From the NCBI RefSeq assembly GCF_905207245.1, contig NZ_CAJLKP010000014.1:1-64000 (forward strand): a stretch of 64,000 bases of DNA, written 5' to 3'. This DNA comes from an uncultured Bacteroides sp. GTDB taxonomy: Bacteria; Bacteroidota; Bacteroidia; Bacteroidales; Bacteroidaceae. Below the pieces are notes generated by a model. It did not search any database, had not been told where the DNA came from, and was given only the letters and a program-made list of their open reading frames with translations. A program made the translations under genes and the position numbers. This document shows positions 39,390 to 46,719 of the stretch, in pieces (the stretch's first letter is position 1; each line of letters begins with the position of its first letter).

Positions 39390-39991
39390 TTCAGGGACGC
39401 TTTAAATTCTTCCACACGGATACGGTAGAGTTCCGGGTAGGCGGTACGGGTTCTTTGCTCGCAGGCGGCGGCTTTCGGGCAGTCGGTGCAGACGGGGGAA
39501 AAGGGAGTCCACAAAAGCGTGGAAGCGCCGCAGATGTAATATCCTAACGCCGTCCCCACCAGCCTTTTCTTCGTCCGGTCCTCATACCGGGGATAGATGA
39601 ACTTTGCCTGCGGGTGGAAGGTGCGGTCACGGATGAGCTCGCACAGCAACTCCCGGCTCAACTCATTCCCGCATAACCACTTGTCCTCGTAATAGCGTAC
39701 TTCCCGCTTGGATTCGGCGTAACGCCTGAGCGCCTTCTTCCCGAAGGAATGGGTCACCCTCCAGCGGTTCTTATATTCCTCCCCGAAGTTGGAAAGGGCA
39801 TACACCTGGCAGACGCAGAAGTCTACCATGCGCTCCGCGTCCGGCTGCCCGGAGCTTTCCAGGGAGCGGAGGCAGGAAGCCACAGCCCGCCGGGAAGCGG
39901 CGCCTCCCGGAAAAGCAAAGCCGGGATACACCCGGTTCATCAGGAAGGCGAACACCTTCATCATCTCTTTAGTTTTCTTTTCGTTTTCCAT
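39386..39991 (-). CDS. Phage protein with C-terminal Cys cluster, role unknown
   Basis: This protein has about 201 residues from MENEKKTKEMM (39991). The N-terminal half is helical and basic. The C-terminus has a Cys-rich loop VCTDCPKAAACEQR that may bind a metal or iron-sulfur centre, followed by a basic helix. It sits between sigma factor and helicase, with overlaps on both sides (4 nt and about 23 nt). A helicase loader or replication accessory is possible from context only. Confidence 0.6.
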   Translation of the reverse strand: MENEKKTKEMMKVFAFLMNRVYPGFAFPGGAASRRAVASCLRSLESSGQPDAERMVDFCVCQVYALSNFGEEYKNRWRVTHSFGKKALRRYAESKREVRYYEDKWLCGNELSRELLCELIRDRTFHPQAKFIYPRYEDRTKKRLVGTALGYYICGASTLLWTPFSPVCTDCPKAAACEQRTRTAYPELYRIRVEEFKASLK

Positions 39992-40568
39992 CTCTTGTAA
40001 GCCTTTCTCTAAGTTTCTTCTTTGCCAGGAAAATCCTGCTTTTGGTCGTTTCAACACTCCTTGTCCTGAGACATCCCCTCCGGTAGAGTATGTCCGTTAT
40101 CTCTTCCAGCTTGTATCCTTCCACTTGCAATAGGAGCGCCTCGCTGTACAGGGGGCCGATTTCTTCCAGGGCTCCCAGCACTTCATCGCCGAGCATGTCC
40201 CGGTAGTTTTCGAGTGTTATGCTTTCCGTACAGGGTGTATCGGGAAACTGTTCCATCCTCATCGCCCCCACGTCCCCTTCGCGGGTGAACCGGTTGTTCT
40301 TCCGTTCCAGGTCCGCCAGCATCCTGACGGTGATCGCGTAAAGCCACGTCTTTATTTCCCGCCGGGGGTCATAAGAGCTGACATATTTGTAGAAATTTAT
40401 CAGCACTTCGTTGTAGTTGTCGTCGATATTCTCCTTGTCACGGGTCTGCCTGATACAGATGTGGTAGATCAGGTTCCGGTACGGGTAAACGTATTTATGG
40501 AACAGGGCCGTGCGGGTGCGTACGGACTCTTCATCCGTCAGGTAAGGCGAGCTATTTGCCTTCCCCAT
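39969..40568 (-). CDS. Phage-encoded RNA polymerase sigma factor (ECF-like)
   Basis: This 199-residue sigma-70 family protein has region 2 as IDDNYNEVLINFYKYVSSYD, then EIKTWLYAITVRMLADLERK (the tWLy..a.n...D pattern, for -10 melting). Region 4 is a helix-turn-helix: YSEALLLQVEGYKLEEITDI, then SVETTKSRIFLAKKKLRERL. No region 1 or 3 is present, so it is ECF-like. Its gene lies in the replication operon. It probably directs host RNA polymerase to phage late promoters; no anti-sigma gene is adjacent. The sigma family is convincing, the target promoters unknown. Confidence 0.85.
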   Translation of the reverse strand: MGKANSSPYLTDEESVRTRTALFHKYVYPYRNLIYHICIRQTRDKENIDDNYNEVLINFYKYVSSYDPRREIKTWLYAITVRMLADLERKNNRFTREGDVGAMRMEQFPDTPCTESITLENYRDMLGDEVLGALEEIGPLYSEALLLQVEGYKLEEITDILYRRGCLRTRSVETTKSRIFLAKKKLRERLTRDGKRKEN

Positions 40569-40638
40569 CGTGACAGCCGCTAAGTTTCAGAATATAATCT
40601 GTAGCTGTCAATTCATTGAAATAAAGGTTGTTCTGCAT
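40552..40638 (-). CDS. Possible 28-residue leader peptide or small protein
   Basis: MQNNLYFNELTATDYILKLS, ending GCHDGEGK, overlaps the sigma gene start by 17 nt. It may be only a coupling ORF. No family is recognised. Confidence 0.35.
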   Translation of the reverse strand: MQNNLYFNELTATDYILKLSGCHDGEGK

Positions 40639-40651
40639 AGATGTCCAAGGT

Positions 40652-41140
40652 TTAGTTGATACGGTATTTGCTGATGTAATAGTAGTATAGCCAGGCGGCG
40701 TCCGCCTCGTTGTCATCCAGCGGCTGCCGGCCAAAACGCTGCACGTAAGCCTGCACCATCTCCTGTTTCCCGGCATTCCCGTTGCCCGTGGCGAACTTCT
40801 TGAGCGCCTTCGGGTTGATGAACTCCGGTTCGGGCAGGTTCAGCTCGTCACAGACGCAGAGCAATACGCCCCGGAACTCCGATAGCTTGCGCATGTCGAA
40901 GAAGTGCTTGTTTACCGACACGTCCTCGGTCACAATCCGGCGGATGCCGTATCCCACAATAAAGTCCGTCAGCGTGTTCTTCAGTGCGAGGTGTTGCTTG
41001 TTGTCGTTTCGGTGCTTGCCTTCGGTGAAGTTCCACGTGCCAGATTCATGCACGCTGTAATAGCCGCAAAGGGTAGCCATGTCGAGAGCCAGTATATGCT
41101 CCTGCCTGAGTTCTTCGGCTTTTGGTTTTTCTTTTTTCAT
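40652..41140 (-). CDS. RuvC-like Holliday junction resolvase
   Basis: This 162-residue protein has an RNase H-like fold. The first acidic residue lies in HILALDMATLCGYY, the second (Glu) in RRIVTEDVSVN, and the C-terminal acids in PLDDNEADAAWLYYY. LKKFATGNGNAGKQEMVQAY matches the RuvC linker block. It would resolve branched phage DNA before packaging. The gene lies just downstream of SbcC, with a recombination-repair theme in the cluster. Confidence 0.87.
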   Translation of the reverse strand: MKKEKPKAEELRQEHILALDMATLCGYYSVHESGTWNFTEGKHRNDNKQHLALKNTLTDFIVGYGIRRIVTEDVSVNKHFFDMRKLSEFRGVLLCVCDELNLPEPEFINPKALKKFATGNGNAGKQEMVQAYVQRFGRQPLDDNEADAAWLYYYYISKYRIN

Positions 41141-41145
41141 AGTGG

Positions 41146-43479
41146 TTATTGGTTTGGGTGATTGATATAGGATTTACCATCCTGTTTGTTGATAATGAGC
41201 TTGTAAGGGTAGCTTTCGCTGATGTTCCCATGCGATACGACCAGTGCGGTGATGCCGGACTTGTTCAGGGCTCCGAACATGCTTGCCAGCCCGTCCTCAT
41301 CCACCGGAGAGAGAATTTCATCCAGTACGATCAGGCCCAGCCCTTTGTCCCCCTCGCAGTTCCCGTTCACCAGTTTCTGCATGGCAAGGATTGTGGCAAG
41401 GTTCACCCGGCACTTTTCCCCCTCGGAGAACTTGTCGAAAGAGCCGCAATCCATGCCGGAGCGCAACAGGCTGACCGATATTTTCTCGCGTATCTTTCCC
41501 GATTTCAGGGTGGTAAAGCCGGAGAGTTGCAGGCGATTTTCGCTGCCGATACTCTCCAGAAACTCGTTCGTAACTTGTGCCAGCGCCGCGATCTTGGTAT
41601 TGGCAAGGTAGGACTTGAACTGTGCAAAGACTTCCGCCTGACACATCAGTTCCCCGGACTGTTTCTCCAGCTTTTCCAATACGGCAACCGCTTCCGAGGA
41701 CTGGTTACGGTACTCTTTGAGCGAGGCTTTCAGGGAGACGAGAATATCGCCGTGGGATGATTCCTTCAATTCCTTCATCGTATTTTCGAGCACCAGAATG
41801 GCACTTTGGGCCGCTTTGATGTCCTCCCCGCAGCTACCGATATTCCGCCTGATGCTTTTATAGGCATCGTCCAGAAGTGAGAACGCCTCGTCAAAAAGCT
41901 TGCGGCGGATGCCATCCAGTTCCGTTTGCAGGGAACTTATCAGGCGAATGACCCGTTCCTTGCCCTGACCGGCTTCTTCCTGCAACCCGATGGCGGTCCG
42001 TCCCGACTTTTCCGCTTGCTGAAGTTTTTCCTCCCAGGAGGCGTTTTGTCCGGTAAGGGCACGTTTGCTTGTACGGATTTCCTTCTCCGATTCTTCAATG
42101 CTTTCCGATTGTTTGCGGCAATCCGCCAGCAGGTTGTCCAGTTTTCCCTTTTCCGTCTCGTTGTCTTCCACCTGTTTACGGGCAGCCTGTACATTGAAGT
42201 TTTCATCTGATAAAATGAATGGGTGGCGGCAGGCCGGGCAAACGATTGTCCCCGCCAGCTTGTTCTTCAGGTTTTCGATGGCGGATATAAGAGCAGCCCT
42301 TTGCCCGCCCAGTTCAGTGATACGGTCGGTAAGAGCTGTTATATCCTTATCCATGCGCTCCAGTTCTGCATCGTATCCGTCCGATTTTACTTTAAAGTTT
42401 TCAAAGAAGACACGGTATTCTTCGAATAGGGAGCTGCGCATCCGTGTTACCTCTTGCAGTTTCTTTTCCGCTTCCTCCAAAGCCTTGTCCCAAACGGAAA
42501 GCTCCCCGTTCAGTTTTTCAATCCTGCCTTTCTTGTCCGTGATTATCCCGTTCCAGTCCGATAATGAACCGCATTGCAGGGGAGAGAGCAGGGCGGTGAC
42601 TTCTTTCAGGCACTCCCCGATGGAGGATTCACCGTTTTCCAGTTCCTGCATCTGTTTATCCGCTTTTTCAATCCCCTGATAGGAAGCTTTCAGGATTTCC
42701 ATCTCTTCGTTGCAGTCCCGTATCAGGGAACGCTTCTCGGCGATGCTCTTTTCCATATCCGCCAGCCTTTGGGCTTTCGTACGTGCTTTTTCCTGGGCCG
42801 AATCCTCTTCTTTGAGAATCTGTTCAGCCAGCATCTCAATGCGCCCGTCCAGCCCGGCAACTTCCAGTTCCGCCTTGCGCAACGCTTCATCCACCGGCTT
42901 CTTGTCTTCCAGTACCTTCTCCATGGCTATATCCACAAGGTTGGCATTGGAAAAGCGGTTGATGATTTCCTTCTTGTCCTTGTCGGAAGAAGAAAGGAAG
43001 TCCTGGTATTTATGTCTGGAAAGGAGGAAGTTGTTGTAGAGTTCATCTTTGGTAATGCCCAACTTCTCAAGGATATACTTGTTATAGGCATCTATACCGG
43101 GGCATATCGCTTCATCGGTTGTCACAGCCTTGCCTTCACGTTCAATCAGGCACTCTACCGTGGAACCGCCTTTACGCAGGATGCGTCGCAAAATGGTAAA
43201 GACCTCATCCGAAGTGTCATTGAAGAACTCCAGTTGAATGCTGCACTCATCTGCGGCATCATTGATAATTTCCTCATTCTTGACCTTGCGCAACGGGCTG
43301 CCCGTGATGCCGGTAGCGATGCACTCTATCAATGCGGACTTGCCCGAACCGTTGGAACCCTGGCTGTCATTGTCGAGATTGTTGCCGAAGACTAATGTAG
43401 TAACGCCCTGATTCAGTACGTAATGCAGTTTGCTGAACGAGCAGATATTCTCTGCGGTGATCTTATTTAGTTTCCACAT
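41146..43479 (-). CDS. SbcC/Rad50-like ATPase (T4 gp46 type)
   Basis: This 777-residue SMC-like protein has the N-terminal P-loop NNLDNDSQGSNGSGKSALIE (about 35-54). Long coiled-coil arms are joined by a zinc hook, VCPACRHPF (near 415). The C-terminal ABC signature lies near FSEGEKCRVNLATILAMQ, and Walker B/D-loop in LIVLDEILSPVDEDGL (near 716). It works with the Mre11-like nuclease encoded directly upstream (13-nt overlap) in end processing and recombination-dependent replication. Confidence 0.93.
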   Translation of the reverse strand: MWKLNKITAENICSFSKLHYVLNQGVTTLVFGNNLDNDSQGSNGSGKSALIECIATGITGSPLRKVKNEEIINDAADECSIQLEFFNDTSDEVFTILRRILRKGGSTVECLIEREGKAVTTDEAICPGIDAYNKYILEKLGITKDELYNNFLLSRHKYQDFLSSSDKDKKEIINRFSNANLVDIAMEKVLEDKKPVDEALRKAELEVAGLDGRIEMLAEQILKEEDSAQEKARTKAQRLADMEKSIAEKRSLIRDCNEEMEILKASYQGIEKADKQMQELENGESSIGECLKEVTALLSPLQCGSLSDWNGIITDKKGRIEKLNGELSVWDKALEEAEKKLQEVTRMRSSLFEEYRVFFENFKVKSDGYDAELERMDKDITALTDRITELGGQRAALISAIENLKNKLAGTIVCPACRHPFILSDENFNVQAARKQVEDNETEKGKLDNLLADCRKQSESIEESEKEIRTSKRALTGQNASWEEKLQQAEKSGRTAIGLQEEAGQGKERVIRLISSLQTELDGIRRKLFDEAFSLLDDAYKSIRRNIGSCGEDIKAAQSAILVLENTMKELKESSHGDILVSLKASLKEYRNQSSEAVAVLEKLEKQSGELMCQAEVFAQFKSYLANTKIAALAQVTNEFLESIGSENRLQLSGFTTLKSGKIREKISVSLLRSGMDCGSFDKFSEGEKCRVNLATILAMQKLVNGNCEGDKGLGLIVLDEILSPVDEDGLASMFGALNKSGITALVVSHGNISESYPYKLIINKQDGKSYINHPNQ

Positions 43480-44522
43480 GACGCGTCCGGTTTAAGGTAA
43501 GACAATCCCAGGCAATCACTGATTCCTTTCTCCGTACAGAATTGGCGGTAGTTATCGCGTATCTTTCCGCCGTCAAACTTCTCCAGTACTCCCGCATCGG
43601 CAGACCGGACGGCTTGCAGTTCCGCGACAACGACTTCCACCTTGCCCGCTCCGGCTTCCAGTAATTTATCCTTGTCAATGGCGGCTGCACCGGCGAGGGA
43701 CGAGTGGACACGTACCTTTACCTTGTACCTGCCGTCTTCCCTGAGTTCCTCCAGATGGTCGGTCAGGTGAATGTCCACCTTGTCATCCGGGACATCGAGC
43801 ACCATATAGCGCCTGTTGGCACGGTTCTTTATAAATTCGGTCGCACCGTCGGCATAAAGGACGGTGTAGCCTTTTTCCTCGTCTTCACCGAAGTTATGCT
43901 GGCGTGCCGAGCCGATGTACTCGATATTGGGAGCCACGGTGCAACGGTTGTGGTAATGGCCTGCAAACACCTTGTCGAAGTCACCGAAGATATTTGCCGG
44001 CAGTTCATTTTCGGCGGGACGGGAAAGTGCGCCATTGACGCCTTCATGGATATAGAGGTAGTTAAGCTTGCCGGTGCTTACCTCATTTAGAATGACTTCA
44101 TCCAGCTTCTCCACAAAGCTTCCGTCTTCCGGAAAGTACGGTATGACATGGAGCATGAAACTCCACTCCGGGTTGGAAAGGGTGTGGTATTCGTCAATCA
44201 CCAGCACATTGTCGTGTTGGTCGAAAACATGGCAGTAGCCGCGTACGGCTTCCCGGTTCACTAAATCATGGTTGCCATTGGCAAGAATGACATCTATGTT
44301 CAGCTTTGCAGCAGCCAGCAAGGCATCATGTACAGCCAGCAGCACATCCAGCGTCTGTGCCGAGCGTGAGAAGAACAAGTCTCCGCCCAGTACAATGGTA
44401 TGGATGTCCAGACGCTTGCAGTGTGAGAGCGCTTCGTTCCAGTTCAGGGAAAAATCGGGGATGTTGTCTTTGGATATATGTATGTCGTTGAGCAACAACA
44501 TACAGGGTTGATGTTGATTCAT
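43467..44522 (-). CDS. SbcD/Mre11-like nuclease (T4 gp47 type)
   Basis: This 351-residue metallophosphoesterase carries the phosphodiesterase motifs LLLNDIHISKDN (D, H), VLGGDLFFSRSA (GD), ANGNHDLVNR (GNHD) and VFAGHYHNRCTV (GHxH). Together with the SbcC-like ATPase it forms the nuclease complex that trims DNA ends. The C-terminal part is a small alpha/beta cap. The ORF overlaps SbcC by 13 nt, which fits stoichiometric expression. Confidence 0.93.
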   Translation of the reverse strand: MNQHQPCMLLLNDIHISKDNIPDFSLNWNEALSHCKRLDIHTIVLGGDLFFSRSAQTLDVLLAVHDALLAAAKLNIDVILANGNHDLVNREAVRGYCHVFDQHDNVLVIDEYHTLSNPEWSFMLHVIPYFPEDGSFVEKLDEVILNEVSTGKLNYLYIHEGVNGALSRPAENELPANIFGDFDKVFAGHYHNRCTVAPNIEYIGSARQHNFGEDEEKGYTVLYADGATEFIKNRANRRYMVLDVPDDKVDIHLTDHLEELREDGRYKVKVRVHSSLAGAAAIDKDKLLEAGAGKVEVVVAELQAVRSADAGVLEKFDGGKIRDNYRQFCTEKGISDCLGLSYLKPDASCGN

Positions 44523-44584
44523 AAGGGTATAAGTTAGGAAGGGAAAGGCATTTGCCTCTCCCTTACAGATGGAAAAATTATCGA

Positions 44585-45865
44585 TTATCTCCTGCGTCTG
44601 GGCGTAGTTTCTTCAGACGCTGCCGCTACGGGTGCGGCGGATTCTTCTACCGGAGTTTCCTGTGTCCCGGTTTCTGCCGGTTCCGGTTCTTCCCCCGGTC
44701 CCTGCATCTCCTTCTCGATCATCTCCAGCAGTGCCGCATTGGTAGTGGTGCGGGTCACCCGGATGTCCAGTTTCTCCTGTTCGATAAAGGTACGTATCAT
44801 CCCGCGCAGTTCCTGTCCGCCTTCGGTCTTGTCGCCCAGCGACTGCTCCTGTAGCGCGTCAAAGCGGTCGAACAGCATGTCAAGGGACAACGCGCCGCTT
44901 TCCTCAGTTTCCTTGTCGTCCTTGCTGCGCTTGTCAAAGGAGAATGAGCTTGTATCCGTCTTGGGAATCGCTTTCTCCAGTTGGGCAATGGCCTCTTTCA
45001 TTTCGTCCGTATCCATCACCTGCAAGCCGTACTTGACGTCGCATTGTTTCAGGAACTCGATGGTAGCGCCGAACTGGTAACGGCTGTAACGCACCACCGC
45101 TTCCGAAAGGCGCGGGGTATTCATGAGCGCGGTCAGTTCCTCGATGGATAGCTCGTCAGTGTCGGATTCGTTGTCAATGGAGATGACATACTCGGTCTTC
45201 TGGCCGTTCTTCTTCTTTTCGATCTCTACCGGATAGGCATCCTTTATCGAAGAGATGGGGCACGGGTAGCCCGGGTTCTTGGCCAGCTTCTTCTGCCACA
45301 GCTTGAACTTGCGGTCGTCCAGTTCCTTGTACTGCGAATGGCTCAGGGTGAGCAACTGCACCCCTTTGGCGCGTTCGTTCAGGTCAAAGATGTAGGCACA
45401 ATGCGCGTAGGAGTATTTCAGTCCTCCGCCATAGTTGCCGCCCGCAATCTTCTCGGCCAGCTTCTCGTCGCCCGCCTCCTTAGCTGCCGCCACCGCAGCT
45501 TTCCGGTAGGTGTCGATGATGTCAACCGGAAGTCCCGCATCGGTGGCGCGTACCGCATTGACATAAACGGACTGTGCTTTGCCTCCCGAAGAGGGCTTCT
45601 GGATCTCAAGCAGCATCTGGTGTACCGGGCACTCATAGCTCTTGCGGTCAATGGTTCCGTCCGCTGACGGGATGGCCGGGAGTATGCGCAGCCTGTACGT
45701 GCCGAGCTTGTCAAGTTTAAAAAAATCTGTTCTGGAAAATCCTTTGTTTTCTTCCGCAGTTCGTATCTGCGCTTCCTGGTAGCTCTCCTGTGCGGCTGAG
45801 AATAGGCTCATCAGCTCACCGGCAGGCACAACTGTGGCTGTGCCGTTGTTTTTTTCTTCCTGCAT
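44585..45865 (-). CDS. gp32-like single-stranded DNA-binding protein
   Basis: This 426-residue protein starts with a flexible basic segment. Its core opens FFKLDKLGTYRLRILPAIPS and later has YECPVHQM and YSYAHCAYIFDL, a possible zinc-binding Cys/His set. The C-terminus is strongly acidic and Pro-rich (PGEEPEPAETG) with a final RRRR. The order of basic N-terminus, R-x-L-P core and acidic tail is that of T4 gp32-type SSBs found in large phages. It is the first gene of the replication operon, behind a strong promoter. The family is likely but not certain. Confidence 0.68.
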   Translation of the reverse strand: MQEEKNNGTATVVPAGELMSLFSAAQESYQEAQIRTAEENKGFSRTDFFKLDKLGTYRLRILPAIPSADGTIDRKSYECPVHQMLLEIQKPSSGGKAQSVYVNAVRATDAGLPVDIIDTYRKAAVAAAKEAGDEKLAEKIAGGNYGGGLKYSYAHCAYIFDLNERAKGVQLLTLSHSQYKELDDRKFKLWQKKLAKNPGYPCPISSIKDAYPVEIEKKKNGQKTEYVISIDNESDTDELSIEELTALMNTPRLSEAVVRYSRYQFGATIEFLKQCDVKYGLQVMDTDEMKEAIAQLEKAIPKTDTSSFSFDKRSKDDKETEESGALSLDMLFDRFDALQEQSLGDKTEGGQELRGMIRTFIEQEKLDIRVTRTTTNAALLEMIEKEMQGPGEEPEPAETGTQETPVEESAAPVAAASEETTPRRRR

Positions 45866-46021
45866 AAAAGCATTTTTTGAAAAAGACCGAAGAATCGGAA
45901 CGTGATGCCTGGCTGCTTCGGTTCATAGACATGCCGCATCTCAATTTACAATATGGTGGGTAATGGGGAAAGTGAAGTAATTCTTCCGCCCGGAATTACC
46001 CGGCAATCAATTTATTTGCTG

Positions 46022-46052
46022 CAAAGATAAGAGGTTATTCCTTACGTTCCAA
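46022..46052 (-). promoter_or_regulatory. Promoter of the replication/recombination operon
   Basis: On the minus strand, TTG (46052-46050) is followed after 20 nt by TATCTTTG (46029-46022), a near-perfect Bacteroides promoter. The transcript would start near 46015 and give a leader of about 150 nt ahead of the SSB gene. The rest of the 241-nt gap 45866-46106 is plain AT-rich sequence. Confidence 0.7.
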
Positions 46053-46106
46053 GTGTGTTTAAATAAATTTTCAAATAGGGAATACAACCCGTTGAACCAT
46101 ATATTT

Positions 46107-46586
46107 TTAGGCATCATTTTCCGAATCTTTTTTAAATACATTATTAAAAACCTGTTCTCCCAGAATCTTTATTTTCTTCCGGTTTCCCGCAATGAACGCC
46201 TCCATCTTCTTCCTGCGCACCGACTCGTAGTACGCCTTCCGACCGGGTGTGAGAATCTTACCCCTTTTGCAGCAAAGCCCGTCGGCGATGTACGCGTTCA
46301 TGCAGCGCCGGAATTTGGGCTTCTTGTAGGTGGGGTCCCCGGATGCCCTGCACACCAGCTCCACTACCTCGGCTGCGGGGTGGAAACGCCTGGGGTCCTT
46401 GTACTTGTCTTGCAGGATGTCATATACGACGGGCATCTCATATTTAAGCAGGAACCCCAGCGGTGTCTGTTCGAAGGGGAACTTCTTACGGGTTCCCTTG
46501 GGACGCCCGTCGGCGAACGCCCTTTTTTCCCGTGTCGGTACGAATTTTGTCTGCCGGCTGCCGTATTTCCTCTTCGCTCTGGTCAT
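46107..46586 (-). CDS. Basic phage protein of unknown function
   Basis: This 159-residue protein has a net strong positive charge. The N-terminal tail is KRKYGSRQTKFVPTREKRAF, and a helical middle reads PAAEVVELVCRASGDPTY. A Cys pair lies in ADGLCCKRGKILTP, and a Lys-rich helix follows. It resembles a DNA-binding regulator, but no family is recognised. It lies at the end of the tail cluster, just before the replication promoter. A different-frame ORF (46486-46701) overlaps its start by 100 nt. Confidence 0.6.
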   Translation of the reverse strand: MTRAKRKYGSRQTKFVPTREKRAFADGRPKGTRKKFPFEQTPLGFLLKYEMPVVYDILQDKYKDPRRFHPAAEVVELVCRASGDPTYKKPKFRRCMNAYIADGLCCKRGKILTPGRKAYYESVRRKKMEAFIAGNRKKIKILGEQVFNNVFKKDSENDA

Positions 46587-46701
46587 TGGTTTGCTGGGTG
46601 GTTGGTTCTACTTCGGTTGCTCTCACGCTTTGGGGACGGTATGCCATCCGGGAGATTTCCCGGCGGCTGTCCAGATCCTTTTGGATATTGATTTTCTTCA
46701 T
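46486..46701 (-). CDS. Possible small basic protein overlapping the next gene
   Basis: This 71-residue frame starts 19 nt after the tail fibre stop: MKKINIQKDLDSRREISRMA, then a Gln/Thr/Glu-rich section. Its last 33 codons overlap the downstream gene in another frame, more than usual for this phage. Either it is real in its first half, or a frame change joins it to the 159-residue protein. Confidence 0.35.
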   Translation of the reverse strand: MKKINIQKDLDSRREISRMAYRPQSVRATEVEPTTQQTNDQSEEEIRQPADKIRTDTGKKGVRRRASQGNP

Positions 46702-46719
46702 AATTAGTTATGCTATTGG

